NCBI GenBank assembly: GCA_022778785.1
Contig: JALFSO010000009.1
Coordinates: 23,085-87,084, forward strand
DNA from: Dysosmobacter sp.
GTDB lineage: Bacteria > Bacillota > Clostridia > Oscillospirales > Oscillospiraceae
Direction: 5' to 3'
DNA length: 64,000 nt
Shown here: in pieces, positions 7,843 to 14,748 of the stretch
How positions within the stretch are numbered: position 1 is the first letter of the stretch
How the letters are laid out: each line of letters opens with the position of its first letter
Translations under genes and position numbers: made by a program
Notes under the pieces: model-generated
Told to the model about the DNA's origin: nothing
The model's database searches: none
The model's input: the letters and a program-made list of their open reading frames with translations, nothing else

Positions 7843-9176
7843 TCCGCGCTCACTGTTTCCGCCCCGGCGGGCGTGAAAGCCGGGCCATGCTGCCACGCCG
7901 GGAGATGGGCCTCCCGCAGCGGCGACAGTGCCGCGCCGATGAGCGCCATATGCACCATCGTGTTGAGATTTCCCACCAGCAGCGGAAATGTGGCGGACCA
8001 CAGCACAAATCCCAGATTCGTCGCCGCCGCCATAGCCGCCTCCAGCCCCACGGACGCCGCCACCGCCAGAACCATGGCGCGGCCCATGGGGTCCTTCAGC
8101 CGCATACCCCGGCGGAGCAGCCAGACTACCAGCAGGGCTGTGGCGGCCATCAGCAGCAGGAAGGGCAGCCAGCCCAGCTTGTGGATCGCGGTGGTGAGCA
8201 GGAAGCTCCTTCCCCCCTCCGGCACGATCTGTTCATAGGGATAGCCGCTGTAGACGGGGCCCATGGTCCCCTCGCCCAGCCATCGGGCCCCGGCCAGTGC
8301 CCGCCGGACCATCATGGCCTGATAGCCGCTGCCCATCGGGTCCAGCTCCGGGTGGAGCGCCATCAGCAGGCGGCTCCGGCCAAACCCCGTCCAGACAAGT
8401 CCCGCCACGGCAAAGACCAGGAGCATCGCCGTGCCGCAGACCAGTGTCAAAGCCTGTTTTTTCGCCACCCCGTACCAGTCATGACAGACGGCCATGCACA
8501 GCAGGAGAAGGCCTACTGCCATCAGCCGCACGCCGCCCCAGACGGCGGGGGCCATCAGGGCCAGAGCCGTCAGCGGCACGCCGCCCAGCAGGGACGCCGC
8601 CAGTCCCGTCCAGCCCATCCCCCGCCAGGCACAGAGCCACAGGGCGTATGTCAGAGGATAGAACTCCACCAGATACCGGGTGTAATAGGACGCGCCATTC
8701 ACATTAGGCGACAGCGCCAGCGAGCAGGCGGACAGCAGAAGGATGCCGATGTACACCGCCCTTCCGTGACGGCAGAGGGTAGTATAATCCCCAAAATACG
8801 CTGCCAGCAGGCAGACTGTCCCCAGGCACAGGGCCCCCGCCGTCCGGAGGGGATTGCTCCCGTCCCAGAGCCAGCCCGCCGTCAGCCACACCCGCAGGAA
8901 GCCTCCGGCGAGGGCCAGGGCCACGGTCAGGGCCAGCAGTCCCCACTGGGGTGCGGGACGGTGCAGGCCATCCAGGGCCGCGCCGGTCTCCGCCGGGTCC
9001 CCCATCTGCCGGACGGTCTCCGCCGCGGCGTCCTCCTCCGTCATACCCGCCGCCCGGCAGTCCTCCAGCTGCTCCAGCAGATGCTCCCGCAGTTCCTCCC
9101 GCAGGGCGGGACGGGCCCGTCTCCAGCGGACATGGGTCAGGACCTGTTCCAGATAGTCCGTCAGCTTGTCAGGCAA
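7839..9176 (-). CDS. HAAS-domain FtsW/RodA/SpoVE-like membrane protein
   Basis: A 445-residue protein with an N-terminal helical HAAS (permease-prefix) domain over residues 1-70, then roughly ten membrane helices resembling the SEDS family (FtsW, RodA, SpoVE). SEDS proteins polymerise peptidoglycan glycan strands; here the C-terminal half keeps SEDS-like spacing (residues ~310-430, ending FPLLVGNLNTMVHMALIGAALS) but is divergent, so enzymatic activity is uncertain. The start is TTG at 9176, 8 nt inside the padR gene, with GGGAGG upstream. HAAS domains typically occur next to PadR regulators, as here, suggesting that PadR controls this protein and possibly senses its state. Confidence 0.75.
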   Translation of the reverse strand: MPDKLTDYLEQVLTHVRWRRARPALREELREHLLEQLEDCRAAGMTEEDAAAETVRQMGDPAETGAALDGLHRPAPQWGLLALTVALALAGGFLRVWLTAGWLWDGSNPLRTAGALCLGTVCLLAAYFGDYTTLCRHGRAVYIGILLLSACSLALSPNVNGASYYTRYLVEFYPLTYALWLCAWRGMGWTGLAASLLGGVPLTALALMAPAVWGGVRLMAVGLLLLCMAVCHDWYGVAKKQALTLVCGTAMLLVFAVAGLVWTGFGRSRLLMALHPELDPMGSGYQAMMVRRALAGARWLGEGTMGPVYSGYPYEQIVPEGGRSFLLTTAIHKLGWLPFLLLMAATALLVVWLLRRGMRLKDPMGRAMVLAVAASVGLEAAMAAATNLGFVLWSATFPLLVGNLNTMVHMALIGAALSPLREAHLPAWQHGPAFTPAGAETVSAE

Positions 9177-9507
9177 GGCAGGTCCCTCCCCTCAGCACCC
9201 GGTCCACCGCGCCGGAGAAGGTCCGCCACTCCGTCTCCTTCTCCGCCAGGGCATCCCGTCCCGCATCCGTCAGGTGATAGTATTTCCGGGGCCGTCCGCC
9301 CTGGCTCTCCTCCACCCACGAAGTCACCAGCCCCTTTTCCTCCAGCCCGTGGAGCAGGGGATACAGCGTCCCCGCCTTCAGGTCAAAGGTGTGGTCGGAC
9401 CGGCGGCGCAGCTCCTCGATCATCTCGTAGCCGTACAGGTCCTCCCCCTCCAGCAGCTTCAGCAGCAGCATTCCCGTGCTGCCCGCCAGCAGGCTCCTGT
9501 CCACCAT
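9169..9507 (-). CDS. PadR-family transcriptional regulator
   Basis: A 112-residue winged-helix repressor. It shows the PadR core: LLAGSTGMLLLKLLEGEDLYGYEMIEEL, then LKAGTLYPLLHGLEEKGLVTSW and the wing GGRPRKYYHLTDAGR, followed by a short dimerisation helix. The start is ATG 9507 with AGGGAG about 9 nt upstream. It is the first gene of a two-gene leftward operon with the HAAS-FtsW gene. A perfect palindrome overlaps its promoter (separate entry), so autorepression is likely. The inducing signal is unknown; related PadR/HAAS pairs often answer to envelope stress, which is inference only here. Confidence 0.9.
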   Translation of the reverse strand: MVDRSLLAGSTGMLLLKLLEGEDLYGYEMIEELRRRSDHTFDLKAGTLYPLLHGLEEKGLVTSWVEESQGGRPRKYYHLTDAGRDALAEKETEWRTFSGAVDRVLRGGTCLA

Positions 9508-9523
9508 ACTATATCGTCTCCCT

Positions 9524-9569
9524 ATATATAGAATATCTATATATTAGTCCGAAGCACTTCAAAAGTCAA
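9524..9569 (-). promoter_or_regulatory. padR promoter with overlapping palindromic operator
   Basis: Leftward -35 TTGACT (9569-9564), 17-nt spacer, -10 TAATAT (9546-9541). A perfect inverted repeat, ATATATAG-N5-CTATATAT (9524-9544), covers the end of the -10 and the predicted start point. This is where an autorepressor would bind. Confidence 0.7.
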
Positions 9570-9575
9570 TCCTCT

Positions 9576-9603
9576 TTTCTTTTTCCACCGCCTGTGGTAA
9601 ACT
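9576..9603 (+). promoter_or_regulatory. Candidate promoter of dus-sigma-anti-sigma operon
   Basis: Extended -10 TGG-TAAACT (TAAACT at 9598-9603) with only a poor T-rich -35 near 9575-9580. Transcription would begin about 30 nt before ATG 9638. Confidence 0.4.
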
Positions 9604-9637
9604 AATCGTAATTCTGTGAAAAGCTGAGGTCTTCTCC

Positions 9638-10606
9638 ATGCAAATCGGTTCCGTCACCATCGACTCCAAGCTGGCCCTGGCCCCCATGGCCGGAGTCACC
9701 GACGCCGCCTTTCGGCAGATCTGCTCCGAGCTGGGGGCGGGCTATACCTATACCGAGCTGATCTCCTCCAAGGCCCTGGTGTATCAGGATAAGAAGACCC
9801 GGACGCTGCTGATGCCCTTCCCCGGCGAGCATCCCTTCGCCGTCCAGATCTTCGGCAGCGACCCGGTGTGCATGGCGGAGGCGTCTCAGATCGCCGTGGC
9901 GCTGTCCAGCGCCGACGTGCTGGACATCAACATGGGCTGTCCCATGGGGAAGATCGTCAACAACGGCGACGGCTCCGCCCTGATGAAGGCCCCGGAAAAG
10001 GCCGCTCGCATCGTGGAGGCGGTGGTAAAGGCCTGTCCCGTGCCGGTGACGGCCAAGTTCCGCCGGGGCTGGGACATGGGGCACTGCAACTGTGTGGAGT
10101 TCGCACAGATGTTGGAGCAGGCAGGGGTCTCCGCCGTGGCGGTCCACGGCCGCACCCGGGCCCAGATGTACGGCGGCGCCGCCGACTGGAACTGCATCCG
10201 GGCGGTGAAGGAGGCGGTCCATGTGCCGGTCATCGCCAACGGGGACATCTTCCGCCCGGAGGACGCCGCCCGCATTTTGCAGCACACCAAGGCCGACATG
10301 GCCATGATCGGACGGGGCTGCTTCGGCAATCCGTGGCTGTTCCAGCAGGCGAAGGCCGTGCTGGAGGGCCGTCCCGTGCCGCCTCTGCCGCCGCTGAAGG
10401 AGCGGTGCGACACCGCCGTCCGGCAGATCGAGCTGGCGGTCCAACAGCACGGCGAGCGGGTGGCGGTGCTGGAGGCCCGGAAGCAGTACTGCTGGTATCT
10501 CAAGGGCGTGCCCCACGCCGGATACTACAAGGAACAGATCGTGAAGATGAACACCCTGGAGGACGTCTACGCCGTCACCAGGGGCATCCAGCGGGACCTG
10601 ACATAA
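9638..10606 (+). CDS. dusB: tRNA-dihydrouridine synthase (DusB-like)
   Basis: A 322-residue flavoenzyme that reduces specific uridines in tRNA to dihydrouridine using NADPH. An FMN-binding TIM barrel fills residues 1-240: LALAPMAGVTDAAFR (12-26), the catalytic cysteine C101 in INMGCPMGKIV, K and R in TAKFRRGW, AVHGRTRAQMY, and the phosphate-binding ANGDI/MIGRG segments. A helical tRNA-binding tail ends in GVPHAGYYKEQI. Length matches the family. The ribosome site (GAGGT) is weak. It is followed after 16 nt by an ECF sigma gene, so the three genes 9638-12232 are probably one operon, an arrangement not explained by the enzyme's role. Confidence 0.93.
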   Translation: MQIGSVTIDSKLALAPMAGVTDAAFRQICSELGAGYTYTELISSKALVYQDKKTRTLLMPFPGEHPFAVQIFGSDPVCMAEASQIAVALSSADVLDINMGCPMGKIVNNGDGSALMKAPEKAARIVEAVVKACPVPVTAKFRRGWDMGHCNCVEFAQMLEQAGVSAVAVHGRTRAQMYGGAADWNCIRAVKEAVHVPVIANGDIFRPEDAARILQHTKADMAMIGRGCFGNPWLFQQAKAVLEGRPVPPLPPLKERCDTAVRQIELAVQQHGERVAVLEARKQYCWYLKGVPHAGYYKEQIVKMNTLEDVYAVTRGIQRDLT

Positions 10607-10622
10607 GAAACGGGAGGTCGTT

Positions 10623-11255
10623 ATGAAATCACCGCCCAGCGTATCCCCGGAACAGGAGCGGGCCTGGATCGACGCCGCCAGAGGCGGCAGCCAGGACGCC
10701 TTTGAAGCTCTGGTCCATCTGTATGAGAAAAAAGTTTTCGCCCTCACCAGCCGTCTGTGCGGCGATCCGGAGGACGCCCGTGAAGCGGCCCAGGAGGCGT
10801 TTCTGGCGGCGTGGCAGGGCCTGCCCTTCTTCCGGGGGGACGCCAGCTTCTCCACATGGCTGTACCGTCTCACCAGCAACGCCTGCATGGATCTGCTGCG
10901 CCGGGAACAGCGCCGGACCTCCGCCGCCGGTCCCTCCCTGGACGACGAGGAGGTCAACATCGACGTCCCCTCGCCCATGGAGAGCCCCCAGGAGGCGGCG
11001 GAGCGCCGGGAGCTGCGGGAGGCCATCGAGAAGGGGCTTCAGTCCCTGCCGCCGGACTACCGGGCGGTGCTGATCCTCCGGGAGCTGCACCAGCTGGCCT
11101 ACGACGAGATCGCCCAAACGGTGGACGTCGATCTGGGCACGGTGAAGTCCCGCATCAGCCGGGGACGGAAGCTGCTCCGAAAATTTCTGCTGGAGACCGG
11201 GAACTTTTCACCGCCCCGGCCGTCTAAAGAGACAGGAAAGGAGGGTAGCCAATGA
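10623..11255 (+). CDS. ECF sigma factor (SigW-like)
   Basis: A 210-residue extracytoplasmic-function sigma factor. Region 2 covers about residues 20-95 (AFEALVHLYEKKVFALTSRL, AREAAQEAFLAAW, STWLYRLTSNACMDLLRRE) and region 4 about 135-190 (LPPDYRAVLILRELHQLAYDEIAQTV with DLGTVKSRISRGRKLL). The C-terminal 20 residues are a polar tail. ATG 10623 follows CGGGAGG by about 5 nt. The stop overlaps the downstream anti-sigma start by ATGA, so the two are translationally coupled. Regulon unknown. Confidence 0.92.
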   Translation: MKSPPSVSPEQERAWIDAARGGSQDAFEALVHLYEKKVFALTSRLCGDPEDAREAAQEAFLAAWQGLPFFRGDASFSTWLYRLTSNACMDLLRREQRRTSAAGPSLDDEEVNIDVPSPMESPQEAAERRELREAIEKGLQSLPPDYRAVLILRELHQLAYDEIAQTVDVDLGTVKSRISRGRKLLRKFLLETGNFSPPRPSKETGKEGSQ

Positions 11256-12232
11256 AATACTGTGCGGAATATGGCGCCCTTCTGGACGCCTTTGTGGACG
11301 GCGAGCTGTCCCCTGACGACAGCGCCCGCGTCCGGGAGCATCTGAAGACCTGCGGCGGCTGCCGGTCCTATGTGGACGCCGCCCTGGCCATCCGGGACGC
11401 CTTTCCCGACGAGAACGACGCAGAGGTCCCGGAGGACTTCGCCGCCGTGGTCATGACGGCCATCAGCTCCGGCGCAGCCCCCCGGGAGACGGTGCCGCCA
11501 CGGACTGAGCCTGAAACTGAACCTTCCCAGACGCCTGCCCGGCGCAGGGGCTGGAAAAAGATCCTGCTGCCGCTGGCAGCCTGCTTCGCCGTGGCCGTGC
11601 TGGTCCGGGGCATCCCCCTGGGCGGCGCTTCCAGCGGGTCCGCCGCCTCCCCCAGCGCCGCCATGGACACCGCGGCAGCGACGGCTGCGCCCCCCGCCGA
11701 CGCGGAGGCCGAAAGTCCGGCAGTCTACGCCGGAGCGGCGCAGGAGTCCGCCCTGGACGCCCAGGAGGCCGCTCCCGCCGCCGGAGAACCGGAAGTGGGG
11801 GTGGAAGAGCGCGCCGCGGCCACGGAGAAGAACGTCTTCTACACCGCTTCCCAGTCTGCCGGCAGTGCGGAGACTTCGGACAGCGGCGCTCCAACGGAGG
11901 ACACAGCAGACGGCGCCGCTCCCACCGCGGGCGCGGAGACCGTTGCCCCCGCCGCAGCCGGCGGCACCTTTGCAGCGGCCAGCGCGGAGAGCAGCAGCGG
12001 CCGGTCTGTCTCCGTGACGCTGAACGCAGAGCAGCGGAAGGCCCTCGGCAGCCTGCTGGAGCGCTTCGTTCTGACAGAGGCGGGCCCCCCCGCCGTCTAC
12101 CGGCTGACAGAGACGCAGCTCCATGACTTTCTGGCGGAGCTGGAGCGGCTGGACATTGCCGCCACGGTGACGGAGCCGTCCGACGGCAAGGCGTCCGGCG
12201 GAGGCCTGCTCTACGTCTCCCCGGCGGATTAA
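11252..12232 (+). CDS. Zinc-finger (ZAS-type) membrane anti-sigma factor
   Basis: A 326-residue single-pass protein that should hold the upstream sigma factor inactive. The N-terminal zinc-binding anti-sigma domain has H30, C34 and C37 (HLKTCGGC) plus C4. A membrane helix lies at about 103-120 (ILLPLAACFAVAVLV). The outside part is a long Ala/Glu/Pro/Ser low-complexity stalk (about 125-250) and a small folded end domain (SVTLNAEQRKALGSLL, LTETQLHDFLAELERL). It overlaps the sigma gene by 4 nt and is followed by a perfect-stem terminator. The stalk length is unusual and may be the site of regulated proteolysis. Confidence 0.85.
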   Translation: MKYCAEYGALLDAFVDGELSPDDSARVREHLKTCGGCRSYVDAALAIRDAFPDENDAEVPEDFAAVVMTAISSGAAPRETVPPRTEPETEPSQTPARRRGWKKILLPLAACFAVAVLVRGIPLGGASSGSAASPSAAMDTAAATAAPPADAEAESPAVYAGAAQESALDAQEAAPAAGEPEVGVEERAAATEKNVFYTASQSAGSAETSDSGAPTEDTADGAAPTAGAETVAPAAAGGTFAAASAESSSGRSVSVTLNAEQRKALGSLLERFVLTEAGPPAVYRLTETQLHDFLAELERLDIAATVTEPSDGKASGGGLLYVSPAD

Positions 12233-12249
12233 CGGGGAAATGTCCTTTC

Positions 12250-12287
12250 AGAGGGAATCGCGTTTTGCGCGATTCCCTCTTTACTTT
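12250..12287 (+). terminator. Terminator of the dus-sigma-anti-sigma operon
   Basis: Perfect 13-bp stem (12250-12262 with 12268-12280), loop TTTTG, then TTACTTT. Its T run doubles as the -35 of the queT promoter. Confidence 0.88.
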
Positions 12288-12308
12288 CCCCGCCGCCTGT
12301 GTTAAACT
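12280..12308 (+). promoter_or_regulatory. queT promoter
   Basis: -35 TTTACT (12280-12285), 17-nt spacer, -10 TAAACT (12303-12308) preceded by TGT. Predicted start near 12315, leaving a leader of about 165 nt. Confidence 0.65.
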
Positions 12309-12315
12309 GCTTCCC

Positions 12316-12472
12316 GACAGGTTTCCACACCCTGTCCAAGCGCCGCTGCGCGGCGTTCGTTCGGCAAAATGGACATTTGCCGTTCTCTAAACAAAAAATG
12401 GAGGCTGCGCGGGCCTTTTCCCGTGCTCTTTTGCTGTGCGTCACAGGGCCTCCGAATTTTCAGAAGGAGGTC
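12316..12472 (+). promoter_or_regulatory. Structured queT leader; candidate preQ1 riboswitch acting on translation
   Basis: At the 5' end is a 6-bp hairpin (GACAGG 12316-12321 with CCTGTC 12331-12336) with loop TTTCCACAC. Then come a CGCCGC/GCGGCG hairpin (12341-12355) and a 7-bp hairpin (12362-12368 with 12376-12382). The loop of the last, TGGACA (12370-12375), is fully complementary to TGTCCA (12333-12338). Near the gene, GCCTCC (12448-12453) can pair either with GGAGGC (12400-12405) or with the Shine-Dalgarno GGAGGTC (12466-12472), a classic on/off arrangement. preQ1-III riboswitches are known before queT in related bacteria; assignment to that class here is inference. Confidence 0.55.
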
Positions 12473-12479
12473 TTTTTTC

Positions 12480-13004
12480 ATGTCCAAATCCCGTTTCACC
12501 GTCCAGCAACTGGCGCTGGCCGGCGTCATCGCCGCACTGTACGCGGTGATGTCCTACTTCGCTTCCATCTTCGGCGTGGCCTACGGCCCCATCCAGTGCC
12601 GGTTCTCCGAGGCGCTGTGCGTCCTGCCCTTCTTCCTCCCCGCCGCCACGCCGGGACTGTTCATTGGATGTCTGGCGGCCAATCTGCTGAGCCCCTACGG
12701 CGCGCTGGACGTCATCTTCGGCTCCCTGGCCACGCTGCTGGCGGCGCTGTGGACCCAGCACACCCGCCGCAAGTGGCTGGCGCCCCTGCCGCCGGTGATC
12801 TGCAACATGGTGCTGGTGGGCGGCCTTATCGCCTTCTACGAGACGGGCTTCTCCGGCGCCTTCTGGGCCGCCTTCGTCTACAACGCCGTCACCGTGGGCA
12901 TCGGCGAGGCCATCGCCTGCTATGTGCTGGGTGGACTGCTGCTGCGCTATCTGCCCCAGATCACCTCCCTGCGGAAGTATCTCACTCTGCGGGAGAGTAT
13001 GTAA
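12480..13004 (+). CDS. queT: QueT-family ECF transporter S component (queuosine precursor uptake)
   Basis: A 174-residue integral membrane protein of the QueT family (PF06177), the substrate-binding subunit of an energy-coupling-factor importer for preQ1 or another queuosine precursor. About five to six helices: an N-terminal QQLALAGVIAALYAVMSYFA segment, FSEALCVLPFFLPAATPGLFIGCLAANL, and a conserved YNAVTVGIGEAIACYVLG. It needs the shared EcfA/A'/T module, which is not in the window. ATG 12480 has GGAGG 9 nt upstream, and that ribosome site can be sequestered by the leader, consistent with regulation by precursor level. Confidence 0.88.
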   Translation: MSKSRFTVQQLALAGVIAALYAVMSYFASIFGVAYGPIQCRFSEALCVLPFFLPAATPGLFIGCLAANLLSPYGALDVIFGSLATLLAALWTQHTRRKWLAPLPPVICNMVLVGGLIAFYETGFSGAFWAAFVYNAVTVGIGEAIACYVLGGLLLRYLPQITSLRKYLTLRESM

Positions 13005-13019
13005 GAAATTCTGCCGCAT

Positions 13020-13060
13020 GGAAAAGCCGCCGGAGGCCTTTTGGCCCCCTGCGGCTTTCC
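13020..13060. terminator. Hairpin between convergent queT and a small gene
   Basis: Stem 13020-13030 with 13051-13060 (one bulged A) and an inner GGCC/GGCC part around TTTT. Leftward RNA ends the stem in TTTTCC; no T run follows on the right. Position between convergent stops supports a terminator role. Confidence 0.5.
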
Positions 13061-13066
13061 GCACCC

Positions 13067-13246
13067 TCAGTGCAGGTCGGACATGAGGTTGTCCAGCGTG
13101 TGGTCCACGGCGACACCCATTTTTTGGATCCGTTTTCCCACCTGGGTCTTCATGGGCCGCTGTCCTCTGGTCACTATCATGCCCACGGTCATGCCGGCCA
13201 TCACGCCGGCGCCCATTCCGAACCAAAATCCGGTTCCTTTTTTCAT
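13067..13246 (-). CDS. Small single-helix membrane protein (59 residues)
   Basis: Not a recognised family with certainty. The protein begins MKKGTGFWFGMGAG, has a Gly/Met-rich membrane helix (about residues 6-26, ending MIVTRG) and a basic to amphipathic tail ending DHTLDNLMSDLH. The shape resembles YtxH-like small envelope proteins. Support: ATG 13246 has AAAGGAG 9 nt upstream, codon use matches neighbours, and the gene sits neatly between the queT hairpin and the next promoter. Function unknown. Confidence 0.65.
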   Translation of the reverse strand: MKKGTGFWFGMGAGVMAGMTVGMIVTRGQRPMKTQVGKRIQKMGVAVDHTLDNLMSDLH

Positions 13247-13319
13247 CTTCAGTCACTCCTTTATCGGCCTGACGGTAGTATTGACGGAAACGCCGGAAAA
13301 AAACAAGGAGGAATTTGGT

Positions 13320-13348
13320 TTGCCAAACAGCGCTGTGCTCTATATAAT
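13320..13348 (+). promoter_or_regulatory. Promoter of the phosphatase-GNAT gene
   Basis: -35 TTGCCA (13320-13325), 17-nt spacer, consensus -10 TATAAT (13343-13348). One of the best promoters in the window. Confidence 0.85.
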
Positions 13349-13385
13349 AGAGTCATAAAATCAAAACAATATTGGAGATGCTTTT

Positions 13386-14483
13386 ATGACGAGGATCTAT
13401 CTCATCCGCCATGCCGAGGCGGAGGGCAATCTGTACCGCATCGCCCAGGGGCAGTACGACAGCCTGGTGACGGACCGGGGCATGCGGCAGATCGCAGCCC
13501 TGGAAAAACGGTTTGAGGGCGTCCGGATCGACGCTGTGTACAGCAGCGACCTCTACCGCACCTGCGTGACGGCGGGGGCGCTGTACATCCCCCGGCGGCT
13601 GCCCCTTCACCGGATGCCCGCCCTGCGGGAGATCTGCGTGGGCGAGTGGGAGCAAAAGACCTGGGGCGAGATCGCCCAGCGGTGGCCGCAGGAGATGGTG
13701 CTGTTCAACACCCGTCTGGACCTGTGGTCCGCCGAAGGCGCGGAAACGGCGGAGCAGGTCCGGGACCGGATGCTGTCCGCCCTGCGGGAGATCACGGCGG
13801 CCAACGACGGCAAGACCGTGGCGCTGTTCTCCCACGGCTGCGCCATCCGCATTCTGCTGGCCACCATCCAGGGCTACTCCATCGCCCAGGTGGGCGAGAC
13901 GCCCCTTGGCACCAACACGGCGGTGTCCCTGGTGGAATCCGACGGTGACGGCTGGCGAGTGGTGTTCCGGGACGACGCCTCCCATCTGACCGGCGATCTG
14001 ACCCGGAAGCGGGGCGGCCCCCGCCCTCTGGATCCGGGTCTCATTTTCACTGCTCTGTCCGACGCCGGACAAGCTGACCGTCTCCGGGCCTTTGCCGGGG
14101 AAAACGGTCTGGATCCGGAGCCGCTGATCCGGGACAATGCCAGCCGTCCGGTGTTTCTAGGAGAACTGGACGGTGCCGTGGTGGGCGCGCTCCAGCTGGA
14201 CGAACCGCGGGAGGCGGAGAGGAAGCGTGGCTGGATCACCCTGTGCCATATCGCGGCGGGCCGCCGGAAGCACGGCTACGGCGTCCAACTGCTGGGCCAG
14301 GCGGTGGCCCACTACCGCCCGCTGGGCCGGGAGGCCCTGTGCGCCGCCGTGTCCGGAGACGACGGGGACGCCCTGCTCTTTTGCGGGGAGTACGGCTTCC
14401 ATCCCACCGGCGAGGTGACGCCGGAGGGGCTGCGGGTGCTGGAGAAGGACATTGCCTTCCATCCTCTGAAAAGTTTTTCTTGA
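13386..14483 (+). CDS. Histidine phosphatase (phosphoglycerate mutase-like) fused to GNAT acetyltransferase
   Basis: A 365-residue two-domain protein. Residues 1-195 are a histidine phosphatase: catalytic RHAEAEGN with H9, a Glu in LREICVGEWE, and the second His in FSHGCAIR. Residues ~215-362 look like a GNAT N-acetyltransferase: a central FLGELDGAVVGALQLD strand pair, then the acetyl-CoA loop AAGRRKHGYGVQLL and a closing GFHPTGE. The phosphatase likely acts on a small phosphorylated metabolite and the GNAT on an amine, but substrates are unknown. It has a consensus promoter and a TTGGAG ribosome site. The stop codon lies inside the -35 of the next promoter. Confidence 0.85.
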   Translation: MTRIYLIRHAEAEGNLYRIAQGQYDSLVTDRGMRQIAALEKRFEGVRIDAVYSSDLYRTCVTAGALYIPRRLPLHRMPALREICVGEWEQKTWGEIAQRWPQEMVLFNTRLDLWSAEGAETAEQVRDRMLSALREITAANDGKTVALFSHGCAIRILLATIQGYSIAQVGETPLGTNTAVSLVESDGDGWRVVFRDDASHLTGDLTRKRGGPRPLDPGLIFTALSDAGQADRLRAFAGENGLDPEPLIRDNASRPVFLGELDGAVVGALQLDEPREAERKRGWITLCHIAAGRRKHGYGVQLLGQAVAHYRPLGREALCAAVSGDDGDALLFCGEYGFHPTGEVTPEGLRVLEKDIAFHPLKSFS

Positions 14484-14508
14484 CAAACTCTCTGAAAGCA
14501 CTTAAAAT
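14480..14508 (+). promoter_or_regulatory. Promoter of the riboswitch-controlled cation antiporter
   Basis: -35 TTGACA (14480-14485, perfect), 17-nt spacer, -10 TAAAAT (14503-14508). The -35 overlaps the TGA stop of the upstream gene. Confidence 0.85.
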
Positions 14509-14554
14509 ACCTTACACATTGCAGATTACGGCATTTTCCCCGAAAATTGGAAAC

Positions 14555-14663
14555 ATAAAGGGAGTAGCCTGCGTGCCGGCCACGTCCGGTGCGTGACGCG
14601 TCTTCGTCATCACGGCGGCTGGAACAGCCGTCCGGAGCGCGTCGAACAGCGGCGAGACTTTAT
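14555..14663 (+). ncRNA. yybP-ykoY manganese riboswitch aptamer
   Basis: Recognised by the conserved core GGGAGTAGC (14560-14568) near the 5' end, the TCATCACGGCGGC region in the middle and GCGAGAC (14652-14658) near the 3' end. The closing helix pairs ATAAAG (14555-14560) with CTTTAT (14658-14663). This class binds Mn2+. The 3' half of the closing helix is also the 5' arm of the following terminator, so Mn2+ binding should prevent termination and switch the antiporter on. Confidence 0.85.
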
Positions 14664-14731
14664 TGTACGCAGGAACGGCACCGTATAGTTGGTGGTCCCC
14701 TGCATACAATAAAGTCCCGCCGTACTTTTTT
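14650..14731 (+). terminator. Riboswitch-controlled intrinsic terminator
   Basis: Long stem GACTTTATTG... (14656-14673) with 14699-14716, one mismatch, extended by CGGC/GCCG after an internal loop, then six T (14726-14731). It is mutually exclusive with the aptamer closing helix because 14658-14663 belongs to both. Confidence 0.88.
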
Positions 14732-14748
14732 GAGAGGACAGGATACGT

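Noticed and set aside
7533-9605. A 690-codon + strand frame running over the end of the DUF4179 gene and across HAAS-FtsW and padR
   Set aside because: Gln/Arg/Pro/Gly-rich shadow frame; the opposite strand carries recognisable PadR and HAAS domains with overlapping, coupled starts.
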